Part shown: in pieces, positions 47,270 through 55,107 of the stretch
Numbering within the stretch: the stretch's first letter is position 1
Layout: each line of letters starts with the position of its first letter
NCBI RefSeq assembly: GCF_900116615.1
Contig: NZ_FPBF01000003.1
Span: 558,001-622,000, forward strand
Reading direction: 5' to 3'
Length of the DNA: 64,000 bases
Source: Algoriphagus locisalis
Lineage (GTDB): Bacteria > Bacteroidota > Bacteroidia > Cytophagales > Cyclobacteriaceae
Position numbers and translations under genes: made by a program
The notes under the pieces: model-generated
Seen by the model: the letters and a program-made list of their open reading frames with translations, nothing else
Database searches by the model: none
What the model was told of the DNA's origin: nothing

Positions 47270-47589
47270 AAATATCGGGGTTAAGGATTGGTAAAATCTA
47301 ATTGAATTTGTGTAAAAGAATAAATTCTAGGGTGAAATTAAACCAAAAATCAAAGGAATAAATGCTACTTGTGTAAAATTCAGACCAAATCACAAGACTC
47401 CATTTACTGAATTTGGGCTCAAATACTATATAAATCTTTATACTACGAAAAAGTAAAAAATGTAAATTAGGCTGAGTGAACGACTCAATTAATGTAAATT
47501 GCGCTGGTCAACCAACCTAATTAATGTAAATTGCGCTGGTCAACCAACCTAATTATCAATTTCTGACTTAATACTTCAATTTTAAAAAG
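47270..47589. other. 320-bp divergent region containing a 32-bp tandem repeat
   Basis: This is the gap between the M28 peptidase and the AAA/DUF4143 ATPase, which diverge. It is A+T-rich, and the tandem array at 47457-47552 is its main feature. I saw no gene in it. Confidence 0.5.
47457..47552. repeat. Three tandem copies of a 32-bp unit
   Basis: Copies 2 and 3 (47489-47520, 47521-47552) are identical. Each contains TTAATGTAAATTGCGC and GGTCAACCAACCTAA. Copy 1 (47457-47488) is diverged but keeps TGTAAATT, GCTG and the spacing. The array ends 37 bases before the ATPase start codon. Confidence 0.85.
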
Positions 47590-48726
47590 ATGGAAATTCC
47601 TAGATTCATTGAGCAAAAGCTTTCACATCAAATCGGAAAGCAAAAAGTTTTAATGCTCTACGGTAGCAGAAGAACCGGAAAAACTACGATCATCGAAAAC
47701 ATCGTCAAGAAGTATATGGACGAGACGCTCATGTTACTTGGTGAGGACGTTCAAGTATCTGAATATTTGCAAAACAGGACAGTATCCAATTATAAACAAT
47801 TGATTGGTGACAAAAAACTTATCATCATAGATGAAGCTCAGGCAATACCCAATATTGGCAAAATCTTAAAACTTATGATTGATTCTATAAAAGGGATCAC
47901 TATCATCGCTACAGGAAGTAGCAGCTTGGATTTGGTGAATGATGCAGGAGAACCGTTAGTCGGTCGGCAAATTGAATTTCAGCTTTTCCCACTTGCTCAA
48001 GTAGAATTTAGCATGATTGAAAACAGGCTTGAAACTCTTAATCAACTTCCAAATCGACTTATATATGGTGGATATCCTGAGTTGGTTCATCTTCCCTCTC
48101 TAAATGAAAAAGAGGAGTACCTCAAATCATTAGTCAATTCATACCTTTTGAAAGATCTATTGGCTTTGACTATGATAAAAGGAGCGGATGTCTTATTGCG
48201 CCTTTTGAAACTTCTAGCCTTCCAAGTAGGAAGCCAAGTAAGCACCGTTGAACTTGGAAATAGTCTTCAAATCAATAAAGAAACTGTTGATCGGTACCTT
48301 GATTTACTTTCAAAGGTATTTATCATTTTTCCACTGGGAGGCTTTAGTCAAAACTTGCGAAAGGAAGTTTCGAAGTCAAAAAAATGGTATTTCTATGATA
48401 ATGGAATAAGAAATGCGCTGATCAATAATTTTAGTCCATTAAACTTCAGGAATGATGTGGGAGCACTGTGGGAGCAGTGGATAATAGTCGAACGGATGAA
48501 GTTCAACAACTCAAAAGGATACGCTCCGCAGTATTATTTTTGGAGGACCTACGATGGACAGGAAATTGATTTGTTGGAAGTCAACAGTAATCAGGAAATG
48601 CAGGCTATCGAATGTAAATGGGGAGCTGCCAAGGCAAAAATCCCCGCTGCATTTGGAAAGGCATATCCTCATGCACATTGGTCAGCCATAAATAAGGACA
48701 ACTTTAGTGAATGGGTGATCGACTAA
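47590..48726 (+). CDS. AAA ATPase with DUF4143 nuclease-like C-terminal domain
   Basis: This 378-residue protein has an AAA_14-type ATPase domain with Walker A GSRRTGKTT at about residues 26-34 and Walker B KLIIIDEAQAI. A winged-helix region follows at about 200-240 (GSQVSTVELGNSLQINKETVDRYLDLLSKV). The C-terminal DUF4143 domain has the PD-(D/E)XK-like pattern QEIDLLEV ... MQAIECKWG. Such proteins are common in Bacteria and Archaea, are often variable between strains, and have no settled function. The gene lies right after the 32-bp tandem array and ends 11 bases before the convergent NTF2-like gene. Confidence 0.85.
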   Translation: MEIPRFIEQKLSHQIGKQKVLMLYGSRRTGKTTIIENIVKKYMDETLMLLGEDVQVSEYLQNRTVSNYKQLIGDKKLIIIDEAQAIPNIGKILKLMIDSIKGITIIATGSSSLDLVNDAGEPLVGRQIEFQLFPLAQVEFSMIENRLETLNQLPNRLIYGGYPELVHLPSLNEKEEYLKSLVNSYLLKDLLALTMIKGADVLLRLLKLLAFQVGSQVSTVELGNSLQINKETVDRYLDLLSKVFIIFPLGGFSQNLRKEVSKSKKWYFYDNGIRNALINNFSPLNFRNDVGALWEQWIIVERMKFNNSKGYAPQYYFWRTYDGQEIDLLEVNSNQEMQAIECKWGAAKAKIPAAFGKAYPHAHWSAINKDNFSEWVID

Positions 48727-48737
48727 ATCACCTATTC

Positions 48738-49187
48738 TTAATTCCCCACTGGAAGCATATTTCGTATCGCGGAGATCTTCCATTGTTCTGTCTCCGTCAC
48801 GACCACAAATGTGCTCCACATTTTCCGTACAATCCCAGAAGCATTTTTGATTTCATAGCGGGCATCTACAATAGCCGCGTCTGGATTCAAAAAGCGAATA
48901 GACTCCACTTTGAGTATTCGGTCTCCTGGGTTTTGAGCAGAACTTTCCATCATTCCTTTCACAGCCTCGTCTATTCCTTTGCGCCAAACTCCAGAGGAAA
49001 CCAATTGATCCACATCTTCTACCAATATCTCCTTCAGCAACACTGTATCCTTTGTCTCCCTTGCAGTGGAATAGGAACCAATTAAATTAATTATCTCCTG
49101 AGATTCTCCTTTTGTATTCAAAGGATTTTGAGAGAAAGCTGAGGAGCTGATTAGAAGAAGGTATAATAGAAAAGGTAGGGTTTTCAT
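48738..49187 (-). CDS. Exported NTF2/SnoaL-like protein
   Basis: This 149-residue protein has a signal peptide (1-19, ending AFSQ). The fold resembles the SnoaL/DUF4440 group: an N-terminal helix (EIINLIGSYSTARETKDTVLLKEIL), the VEDVDQLVSSGVWRKGIDEAV segment, then strands ending KMWSTFVVVTETEQWKISAIRNM. Exported members may bind small molecules or form enzymes, but the pocket residues do not identify a substrate. It is a single gene, convergent with the AAA/DUF4143 gene. Confidence 0.75.
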   Translation of the reverse strand: MKTLPFLLYLLLISSSAFSQNPLNTKGESQEIINLIGSYSTARETKDTVLLKEILVEDVDQLVSSGVWRKGIDEAVKGMMESSAQNPGDRILKVESIRFLNPDAAIVDARYEIKNASGIVRKMWSTFVVVTETEQWKISAIRNMLPVGN

Positions 49188-49260
49188 GGGTTAAGAAGAT
49201 ATAGAGATCAGGTAAGTTACTTATTGAAATTTTAGGAACCACTTAAATTATCTAAATCCC

Positions 49261-50010
49261 CTATAAACTATTGGTACTCAAAAAGCTTTGGTATTCACCT
49301 TCTTCCGGATAAAAATACACTGGAACAATAACCTTTAGTTTCTCTTGAACTTCACTTTCTTCCTCAAAATACTTAATCTCCCAAGTAGATTGATAGAGCT
49401 CTTCTACAATTTCATCATCTAAGCCTATTCCAAAACCCTTGATCATTTTTACCTGAGAAGGATTGTTATGCCCATCAAGAACTACTTCAAAAAGAGCAAA
49501 TTTTTCATTTAGTACAATCCCCTTTTTAGATTTCAGAAAATCATAAAAATTGGGTGATACTATCGGGAAATACCTTAATGTTAACGTGTTGTCATAAGCA
49601 CTAATAGCACGAAGCACTTCAATATTTCGCCTGGTATTTCTATAATTTTTTTTGAGATTTATTTTGTAAGAACATGCACCAAATGAATACTTCTCCTTTC
49701 CAAATGAATTAGCAGCTATCACCAACTCAGATCCTTTCGGGAAATAAACCGAACAGGAACTTCCCATCTTTCCATCACTTCTACCTCTGATATAAATTGA
49801 AGTAAGCTTTTGGCCTTTGAACAACTCAATTAATTCTATATCCGCTTTGTAAATCTCATCCTGATTTTGGTTTGGATAGACTTCAACAATTTTAATGTGT
49901 GCAACGAAATCCGCCGAAATAAAACTTCCAGTAAGACCCACTGGCTCACAAACACAGGCAAAAGTCTGGTTTCCTGCAACAAATAAAAGCAATGCACATA
50001 AAAGTCTCAT
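49261..50010 (-). CDS. Exported protein with TIMP-like N-terminus and TonB-C-terminal-like domain
   Basis: This 249-residue protein has a signal that can be cut just before CVCEP. A mature end starting Cys-x-Cys is typical of TIMP/NTR-like domains; the Cys could also be a lipobox. The first 130 residues contain further Cys residues (SSCSVYFPKGSEL, FGACSYKINL) that fit an NTR-like disulfide fold. The last 90 residues resemble the TonB C-terminal domain: FALFEVVLDGHNNPSQVKMIKGFG, EEIVEELYQSTWEI and KVIVPVYFY. There is no TonB-type N-terminal membrane helix or Pro-rich linker, so energy transduction is unlikely. The function is unknown. Its G+C is lower than that of the neighbours. Confidence 0.55.
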   Translation of the reverse strand: MRLLCALLLFVAGNQTFACVCEPVGLTGSFISADFVAHIKIVEVYPNQNQDEIYKADIELIELFKGQKLTSIYIRGRSDGKMGSSCSVYFPKGSELVIAANSFGKEKYSFGACSYKINLKKNYRNTRRNIEVLRAISAYDNTLTLRYFPIVSPNFYDFLKSKKGIVLNEKFALFEVVLDGHNNPSQVKMIKGFGIGLDDEIVEELYQSTWEIKYFEEESEVQEKLKVIVPVYFYPEEGEYQSFLSTNSL

Positions 50011-50113
50011 TGTCTTAAATTTAATAGAAACAAATTATTCCCGACAAGCTTTAAGGATTTTTAAGACATCCTTTATCTCTTTAACAAGTCCAGTTTCTGG
50101 TGATGCAGAACAA

Positions 50114-50155
50114 CTGTGCCCTTTGTGTAACCTCCGCGAACTTTGTGGTTAAAAA
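50114..50155 (-). repeat. Dispersed intergenic repeat, copy 2 (inverted)
   Basis: On the minus strand it reads TTTTTAACCACAAAG ... ACAAAGGGCACAG over 42 bases, close to the copy at 6113-6156. Confidence 0.6.
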
Positions 50156-50183
50156 AACAAAGCCACCCATTACTGAGTGGCTT
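50151..50183 (-). terminator. Terminator of the ferredoxin gene
   Basis: AAGCCAC pairs with GTGGCTT (50159-50183), with an A-run before it giving a minus-strand T-run. It lies 26 bases after the ferredoxin stop. Confidence 0.7.
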
Positions 50184-50208
50184 TAAGAAAATTTAAGCTA
50201 GTAATCGC

Positions 50209-50529
50209 TTACTGATCTTCTCCTCTGAGTTTGAGTACAGAACCTTCCAATACATCACCAATTCGGATTTGACAGGCCAATCTGGAAGTTGGGAAGTATT
50301 CTGGCATGGTTTCCAACTGATCCAATTCCGGATCAGTGGCTTGTCCCAGCTCATCCTTGCCTTCCAAAACCTCGATATGACAGGTTCCGCACAAGGCCAT
50401 ACCTCCACAGGTAGCCAAAATTGGATATTCGTATGCTTTGAGGATTTCCATCAAATTGAAGCCCATATCATCTGGTGCTTCGCATTCTTGACGATTTCCT
50501 TCTTGATCTTCTACAGTGAAATTAACCAT
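50209..50529 (-). CDS. 2Fe-2S ferredoxin
   Basis: This 106-residue cytoplasmic ferredoxin has the cluster cysteines C41, C47 and C50 (CGGMALCGTC) and C86 (RLACQI). It belongs to the adrenodoxin-like or plant-type group with a short C-terminus. The gene is 15 bases downstream of the ferredoxin-NADP reductase gene on the same strand, and the two should form one electron-transfer pair. A MarR regulator heads the cluster. The electron acceptor is not evident from the neighbourhood. Confidence 0.92.
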   Translation of the reverse strand: MVNFTVEDQEGNRQECEAPDDMGFNLMEILKAYEYPILATCGGMALCGTCHIEVLEGKDELGQATDPELDQLETMPEYFPTSRLACQIRIGDVLEGSVLKLRGEDQ

Positions 50530-50544
50530 GCTGCAAAAATAGTA

Positions 50545-51549
50545 TTAAAATGAATTTACACCATTAACGGTCGTGTATTTGAAGCTCAATTTCTGATCTG
50601 GATACACATATTTGAAAGCAGAATGCATCATGATCGCCGCTTCGTGGAAGCCACAAAGGATCAATTTCAGCTTCCCAGGATAGATATTGATATCACCGAT
50701 GGCATAGATTCGATCCACTCCAGTAGAGTAATCTCGGGTATCTACTTCTATCGCATTTTTGTCAATACTCAATCCCCAATCTGCAATCGGACCAAGCTTA
50801 GGACTTAGACCAAATAGAGGAATCAGGTAATCTGCCTCCAATTTTATTTCAATTTTGGATTTGTCCACAAAAGTCACGGAATCCAGCTTGCCATTTCCAC
50901 CCAACTCTTTCAAATTGGCAGAAAGGATCAAGTCGATTTTACCGTTATTGGCAAGATCAAACACTTTGGCAGCGGAATCAGGCGCTCCACGGAACGTCTC
51001 ATTTCTATGTACTAGCGTTACTCTTTTGGCAACCTTAGAAAGGAAAATAGTCCAGTCCAACGCAGAATCTCCACCACCGGCAAGAACCACATTTTTGTCA
51101 CGGAATGTCTCAGGATTTTTCACCATATAGGTGACTCCTTTGCCTTCAAACAACTCCAGATTTTCCACGACAGGCTTTCTAGGCTCAAAACATCCCAAGC
51201 CGCCTGCAATGACAATCACCTGTGCATGGACTTTTGTTTTGTCGCTAGTAGTCACAATGAAAGATCCATCCTCTTGCTTATCCAAGTGATCTACTCGCTC
51301 ACCCAAGGTAAACGTAGGAGAAAATGGCTTCGCCTGCTCCATCAGGTTATCCACCAAATCCTGTGCATTCACCTCCGGATAACCCGGAATATCATAAATC
51401 GGCTTTTGTGGATAAATCTCCGAAAGCTGACCACCCACCTGAGGTAGGGCATCAATAAGATGACAGCGCATTTTCAGCAAACCAGCTTCGAATACTGCAA
51501 ATAGGCCTACTGGGCCGGCTCCGATAATACAAAGGTCTGTATGGATCAT
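50545..51549 (-). CDS. Type-2 ferredoxin-NADP reductase (thioredoxin reductase-like)
   Basis: This 334-residue FAD- and NADPH-binding flavoprotein has FAD motif GAGPVG at about residues 10-15, DALPQVGGQLSEIYPQKPIYDIPG, and NADPH motif LAGGGDSALDW. It lacks the redox-active CxxC of thioredoxin reductase, which marks the YumC/Adr type of ferredoxin-NADP reductase. The ferredoxin gene follows 15 bases later, and a MarR-family regulator lies upstream on the same strand. The pair should pass electrons between NADPH and a 2Fe-2S ferredoxin in the cytoplasm. Confidence 0.92.
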   Translation of the reverse strand: MIHTDLCIIGAGPVGLFAVFEAGLLKMRCHLIDALPQVGGQLSEIYPQKPIYDIPGYPEVNAQDLVDNLMEQAKPFSPTFTLGERVDHLDKQEDGSFIVTTSDKTKVHAQVIVIAGGLGCFEPRKPVVENLELFEGKGVTYMVKNPETFRDKNVVLAGGGDSALDWTIFLSKVAKRVTLVHRNETFRGAPDSAAKVFDLANNGKIDLILSANLKELGGNGKLDSVTFVDKSKIEIKLEADYLIPLFGLSPKLGPIADWGLSIDKNAIEVDTRDYSTGVDRIYAIGDINIYPGKLKLILCGFHEAAIMMHSAFKYVYPDQKLSFKYTTVNGVNSF

Positions 51550-51605
51550 GGTGTATGAAATTTGGGGTGCTTCCCCGGTTAAAAGTTTCCTTTTCTTAAA
51601 CTTAT

Positions 51606-52055
51606 TTAGTGATCAAGCGACTCTCCATTGAGATTTTGATAAATCGTATTGAGAATTCGTTTAAACTCTTCGAAATCATGAGGACTTAAATTCTCCCATG
51701 CTTTCTCCCTAATCTGAAGAATCTCCGGTCGTAAAGAAGTCACTTTCGAAACTCCAGTTTCAGTCAAATGCAACTGAAAACTACGACGATCCTGCGGATG
51801 TGGCACACGCTCCACATATCCCTTTTTGCAAAGCAAATCGATGATGCGGGTGAGCGTGGGATGGTCTTTAAAAACCATATTTGCCAATTCCGTCTGACTT
51901 AACAGATCATTTTCAGACAGGTTCTTCAGCACCAGCCACTGGTCCACAGTCACATCAAAATCTCCTGATTTGAACTGCTGCTGAGCATATTGCTTCACCT
52001 TACGGGCCGTTCGGTCCAATAGAAATGAATACTTAGAATATTGCTCTTGTGTCAT
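51606..52055 (-). CDS. MarR-family transcriptional regulator
   Basis: ATG 52055 (MTQEQYSKYSFLLDRTARKV) is preferred over the longer hydrophobic extension from 52100. The product has 149 residues. The winged helix-turn-helix contains LLSQTELANMVFKDHPTLTRIIDLLCKKGYVERVPHPQDRRSFQLHLTE, the conserved MarR DNA-binding block with DRR in the wing. It sits 56 bases before the reductase gene and is likely to regulate itself and possibly the reductase/ferredoxin pair in response to a small ligand or oxidant (inference). Confidence 0.9.
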   Translation of the reverse strand: MTQEQYSKYSFLLDRTARKVKQYAQQQFKSGDFDVTVDQWLVLKNLSENDLLSQTELANMVFKDHPTLTRIIDLLCKKGYVERVPHPQDRRSFQLHLTETGVSKVTSLRPEILQIREKAWENLSPHDFEEFKRILNTIYQNLNGESLDH

Positions 52056-52139
52056 ACCAATAGTTAGTGTGACAAATATATAAAAAATATAAACGGACAA
52101 TACAATTCTCTATTATTTTTATAGGGTTTATAGGTTTTA

Positions 52140-52200
52140 TGATTGGAAGATTGAAAGATTGAAAGATTTGAAAATTGAGACTTGAATTTGAACATTGAAA
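52140..52200. repeat. Degenerate short A+T-rich repeats between marR and rarA
   Basis: The stretch from about 52142 repeats GATTGAAA-type heptamer/octamer units (GGAAGATTGAAAGATTGAAA). Similar GAATCAAGAATCAAG units occur at 53474-53492. These look like simple-sequence intergenic filler. Confidence 0.4.
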
Positions 52201-52205
52201 ATTTC

Positions 52206-53468
52206 TCAATATCCATATTTCCCTTGCCATTTCGAGCTAAGGTATCTCCTCAACTCATTTTCTCTGGCATTTTCTCCCGGGTCGTAAATCTTTAGCCCTT
52301 TTATTTCATCCGGTAAAAACTCTTGGTTCACAAAATTCCCGGGAAAATCATGTGAGTACTTATAAGCCTTTCCATAATTCAAATCCTTCATCAGTTTTGT
52401 CGGAGCATTGCGAAGATGAAGTGGAACAGACAAATCACCCTTTTCCCGAACCAATGCTTGAGCTTGATTGATAGCCATATAGGCGGCATTGCTTTTCTGA
52501 GAACTGGCCAGATAAGTCACGCACTGCGAAAGAATTATTCTGGACTCTGGATAGCCAATGATTTTCACTGCCTCGAAGCAATTCGTTGCCAAAAGCAAAG
52601 CATTAGGATTTGCATTACCGATATCTTCTGAAGCCAAAATCACCAATCTTCTGGCAATAAACTTTACATCCTCTCCCCCTTCGATCATTCGCGCAAGCCA
52701 ATAAACAGCCGCATTGGGGTCGGAACCTCGGATTGATTTGATGAAAGCTGAAATAATATCGTAGTGTTGTTCGCCGGACTTATCATAAAGCGCCACTTTC
52801 TGCTGCGCAATCTGCATCACTTTTTCATCGGTGATCACAAATGGATCCTCGTTGATCCCATCGATTACGATTTCCAGCAGGTTAAGCAGCTTTCGTCCAT
52901 CGCCCCCTGAAATACGAAGAAGTGCATCGGTTTCCTTCAGCTCTACTTTGATTTTCTTCAACTCAATATCCTGCTCCAACGCCTGATGAACCATGGCCTC
53001 AAGTTCAGCTTGGCCTAGGGAATTCAACGTAAATACCTGACATCTGGAGAGCAAAGCTGCATTGACTTCAAAGGAAGGGTTTTCCGTAGTGGCTCCAATT
53101 AGCCGTATAACTCCCTTTTCAACAGCCCCTAAAAGTGCATCCTGCTGAGACTTATTGAAACGGTGAATCTCATCTATGAAAAGTACCACACCCTGCTGAA
53201 ATTTGGCTTTTTCAATTACTTCACGGATATCTTTCACTCCAGAGCTGATCGCACTCAGCGTGTAGAATGGCGCTTTGATTTCATTGGCGATGATGTTGGC
53301 TATAGTAGTTTTTCCCACCCCAGGAGGCCCCCAAAGTATCAAAGAAGGCACATTTCCTGATTTGATGGCTTTAAATAAAAATGACTTGGGAGAAGATAAA
53401 TGCTCTTGCCCGATCAGATCTTCCAATCGGGTTGGTCGCATACGTTCTGCAAGAGGGGTGTTATTCAT
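52206..53468 (-). CDS. rarA: Replication-associated recombination protein RarA (MgsA)
   Basis: This 420-residue AAA+ ATPase acts at stalled replication forks. RMRPTRLEDLIGQEHL opens the protein. Walker A is GPPGVGKTTIA and Walker B is VLFIDEIHRFNKSQQDALL. The C-terminal tetramerisation region contains RMIEGGEDVKFIARRLVILASEDIG, the conserved RarA block. The length is normal. It is followed on the same strand by marR and the reductase/ferredoxin genes, but simple repeats and about 150 bases separate them, so a separate transcript is likely. Confidence 0.95.
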   Translation of the reverse strand: MNNTPLAERMRPTRLEDLIGQEHLSSPKSFLFKAIKSGNVPSLILWGPPGVGKTTIANIIANEIKAPFYTLSAISSGVKDIREVIEKAKFQQGVVLFIDEIHRFNKSQQDALLGAVEKGVIRLIGATTENPSFEVNAALLSRCQVFTLNSLGQAELEAMVHQALEQDIELKKIKVELKETDALLRISGGDGRKLLNLLEIVIDGINEDPFVITDEKVMQIAQQKVALYDKSGEQHYDIISAFIKSIRGSDPNAAVYWLARMIEGGEDVKFIARRLVILASEDIGNANPNALLLATNCFEAVKIIGYPESRIILSQCVTYLASSQKSNAAYMAINQAQALVREKGDLSVPLHLRNAPTKLMKDLNYGKAYKYSHDFPGNFVNQEFLPDEIKGLKIYDPGENARENELRRYLSSKWQGKYGY

Positions 53469-53561
53469 TTTGAAGAATCAAGAATCAAGAAGCAAGATAG
53501 GCAGAAATGGAAAAAGGCGCTTTCAGGCCTTATACTTTGACAACAGTTGTCTGAGCATTAC

Positions 53562-53846
53562 TTATCCAAAAAGTGATAATTCTGAAAGAGGTTGTGAGCT
53601 TGGATGTACAGCAATAACATGCACCATCTCTACTTCAACAACCACATATATTATCCTTAAATTCTTATAAATAAGCTCTCTTACGCTTGTATTATTTAAC
53701 TCTGGCACAACCCTACCAACATATGGAAAAGAAGCAATTAAGCTTTCATTTGAAAAAATTTGGTCTATTAATTTATTGGCAAATTTCGGTGAATGGAGTA
53801 AATAATATTCTCTGATAGAACATATATCATCAATAGCTTGTTTAGT
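53562..53846 (-). pseudogene. RelE/ParE-family toxin, start region lost
   Basis: Reading the minus strand from codon ACT at 53846 gives 94 residues that match RelE/ParE toxins: TKQAIDDICSIREYYLLHSP, then FPYVGRVVPELNNTSVRELIYKNLRIIYVV and VHVIAVHPSSQ. No start codon exists in this frame: TGA lies directly before ACT. An ATG at 53850 right after the antitoxin stop is in another frame and stops after two codons. The usual beginning (about four residues including a Trp before TKQA) is missing. This is best explained by a small out-of-frame deletion that silenced the toxin. A sequencing error would be the alternative. Confidence 0.7.
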
Positions 53847-53851
53847 TCATT

Positions 53852-54034
53852 TTACTTTGACCATTCCTCAATCATCTTTTTTGCTTCTTCTGTAGTAAAA
53901 GTCTCCCCATTTTTGGATTGATACAGGCCAATTTCAATTTTATTTAACAAGAGGAGTTTGTCCATTAAATCATCAATAGAAAACTCCTGGGGCATATTCT
54001 TTACTGCTTCAATAACCTTTTCGCGAGATATCAT
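53852..54034 (-). CDS. Small antitoxin of the decayed RelE-type pair
   Basis: This is a 60-residue protein: MISREKVIEAVKNMPQEFSI, then DDLMDKLLLLNKIEIGLYQS and a C-terminal GETFTTEEAKKMIEEWSK. The helix-rich sequence with Ile/Leu-Lys repeats and the terminal EEAKKMIEEW is typical of antitoxins that bind RelE/ParE toxins through their C-terminal tail. It has no DNA-binding motif I can name. Its stop is directly followed by the remnant toxin frame, so antitoxin and toxin formed one operon. Confidence 0.7.
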   Translation of the reverse strand: MISREKVIEAVKNMPQEFSIDDLMDKLLLLNKIEIGLYQSKNGETFTTEEAKKMIEEWSK

Positions 54035-54090
54035 AATCGTAAGTTTCTTGAAATTACATAATAAAACGAAGACTTAATCAAAATGATTTA

Positions 54091-55107
54091 TCATTTGATT
54101 GAAATCAATCGCTTCCCAAACTCTTCCAATTGATCATCTCCAAAATCCAGATGCGTCACAAATCTCACTAAATCAGGACCGAATTTGACAGCTTTGACAT
54201 TCTGATCAGCAAGCTTTTTCATAAAATCTTCAGGGGAAACACGATCCAATCGGGCAATTACAATATTGGTGGCAACAGGAAAAACTTCAGAGACGAAGGA
54301 CAACTTCAACAACATCTCTCCTAGTGCTCTAGCTCTTGCATGGTCTTCTGTCAAGCGCTGTGTATGATGATCAAGTGCATAAATCCCGGCAGCAGCTAAA
54401 AAGCCTGCTTGCCTCATTCCTCCACCCCATACTTTCCTCACTTTTCTAGCTCGTTTGATATCAGCTTTTGAACCCAGAAGCAGAGAACCAACCGGGCAAC
54501 CCAAGCCTTTGCTAAGACAAATAGAAATTGTATCAAACTGAGCTCCCCAATTTGCTGGACTTTCGCCAGATTCTGCCAGCGCATTAAATAATCTCGCTCC
54601 ATCTAAGTGCAATTTCAAACCGTTTGCTTTGCAAACTTCCTTGATTGGTTTGACCTCATCTAATGTATAAATACTTCCCCCACCCTTGTTCATCGTATTT
54701 TCCAAAGACACCAAAGTAGTCTCAGGCGCATGCACATCATCTGGATTGATCGCCGCCTTGACCTGATCCGCGGTCATTTTCCCCAAATTACCCTCAAGCA
54801 ACTTCACAGAAGAAAGAGAATTTGACATGATTCCTCCGCCTTCATAGAGATATACATGAGAATATTTGTGGCAAATGACTTCAGTTTGAATGCGGGTATG
54901 AAGTCGGATTGCAATCTGATTTGTCATCGTCCCCGAAGGACAATAAAGTGCTGCTTCCATTCCAAAAAGCTTAGCAGCTTTCTCTTCCAATGCATTTACC
55001 GTTGGGTCTTCACCAAAAACATCGTCTCCTACAGGCGCAGAAAACATGGCCTCTTTCATCCCTGCTGTAGGTTTGGTAACCGTATCGCTTCTTAAGTCAA
55101 TTATCAT
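54091..55107 (-). CDS. ltaE: Threonine aldolase, PLP-dependent
   Basis: ATG 55107 (MIIDLRSDTVTKPTAGM) fits the family start; the longer frame from 55173 lies inside the GDPD gene and is rejected. The product has 338 residues. PLP-enzyme features are EKAAKLFGMEAALYCPSGTMTNQ, HLDGARLFNALAES and the lysine in ICLSKGLGCPVGSLL. The enzyme splits L-threonine or L-allo-threonine to glycine and acetaldehyde in the cytoplasm. Its start overlaps the GDPD stop by 11 bases, suggesting a polycistronic unit DUF2721, GDPD, ltaE. Confidence 0.92.
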   Translation of the reverse strand: MIIDLRSDTVTKPTAGMKEAMFSAPVGDDVFGEDPTVNALEEKAAKLFGMEAALYCPSGTMTNQIAIRLHTRIQTEVICHKYSHVYLYEGGGIMSNSLSSVKLLEGNLGKMTADQVKAAINPDDVHAPETTLVSLENTMNKGGGSIYTLDEVKPIKEVCKANGLKLHLDGARLFNALAESGESPANWGAQFDTISICLSKGLGCPVGSLLLGSKADIKRARKVRKVWGGGMRQAGFLAAAGIYALDHHTQRLTEDHARARALGEMLLKLSFVSEVFPVATNIVIARLDRVSPEDFMKKLADQNVKAVKFGPDLVRFVTHLDFGDDQLEEFGKRLISIK

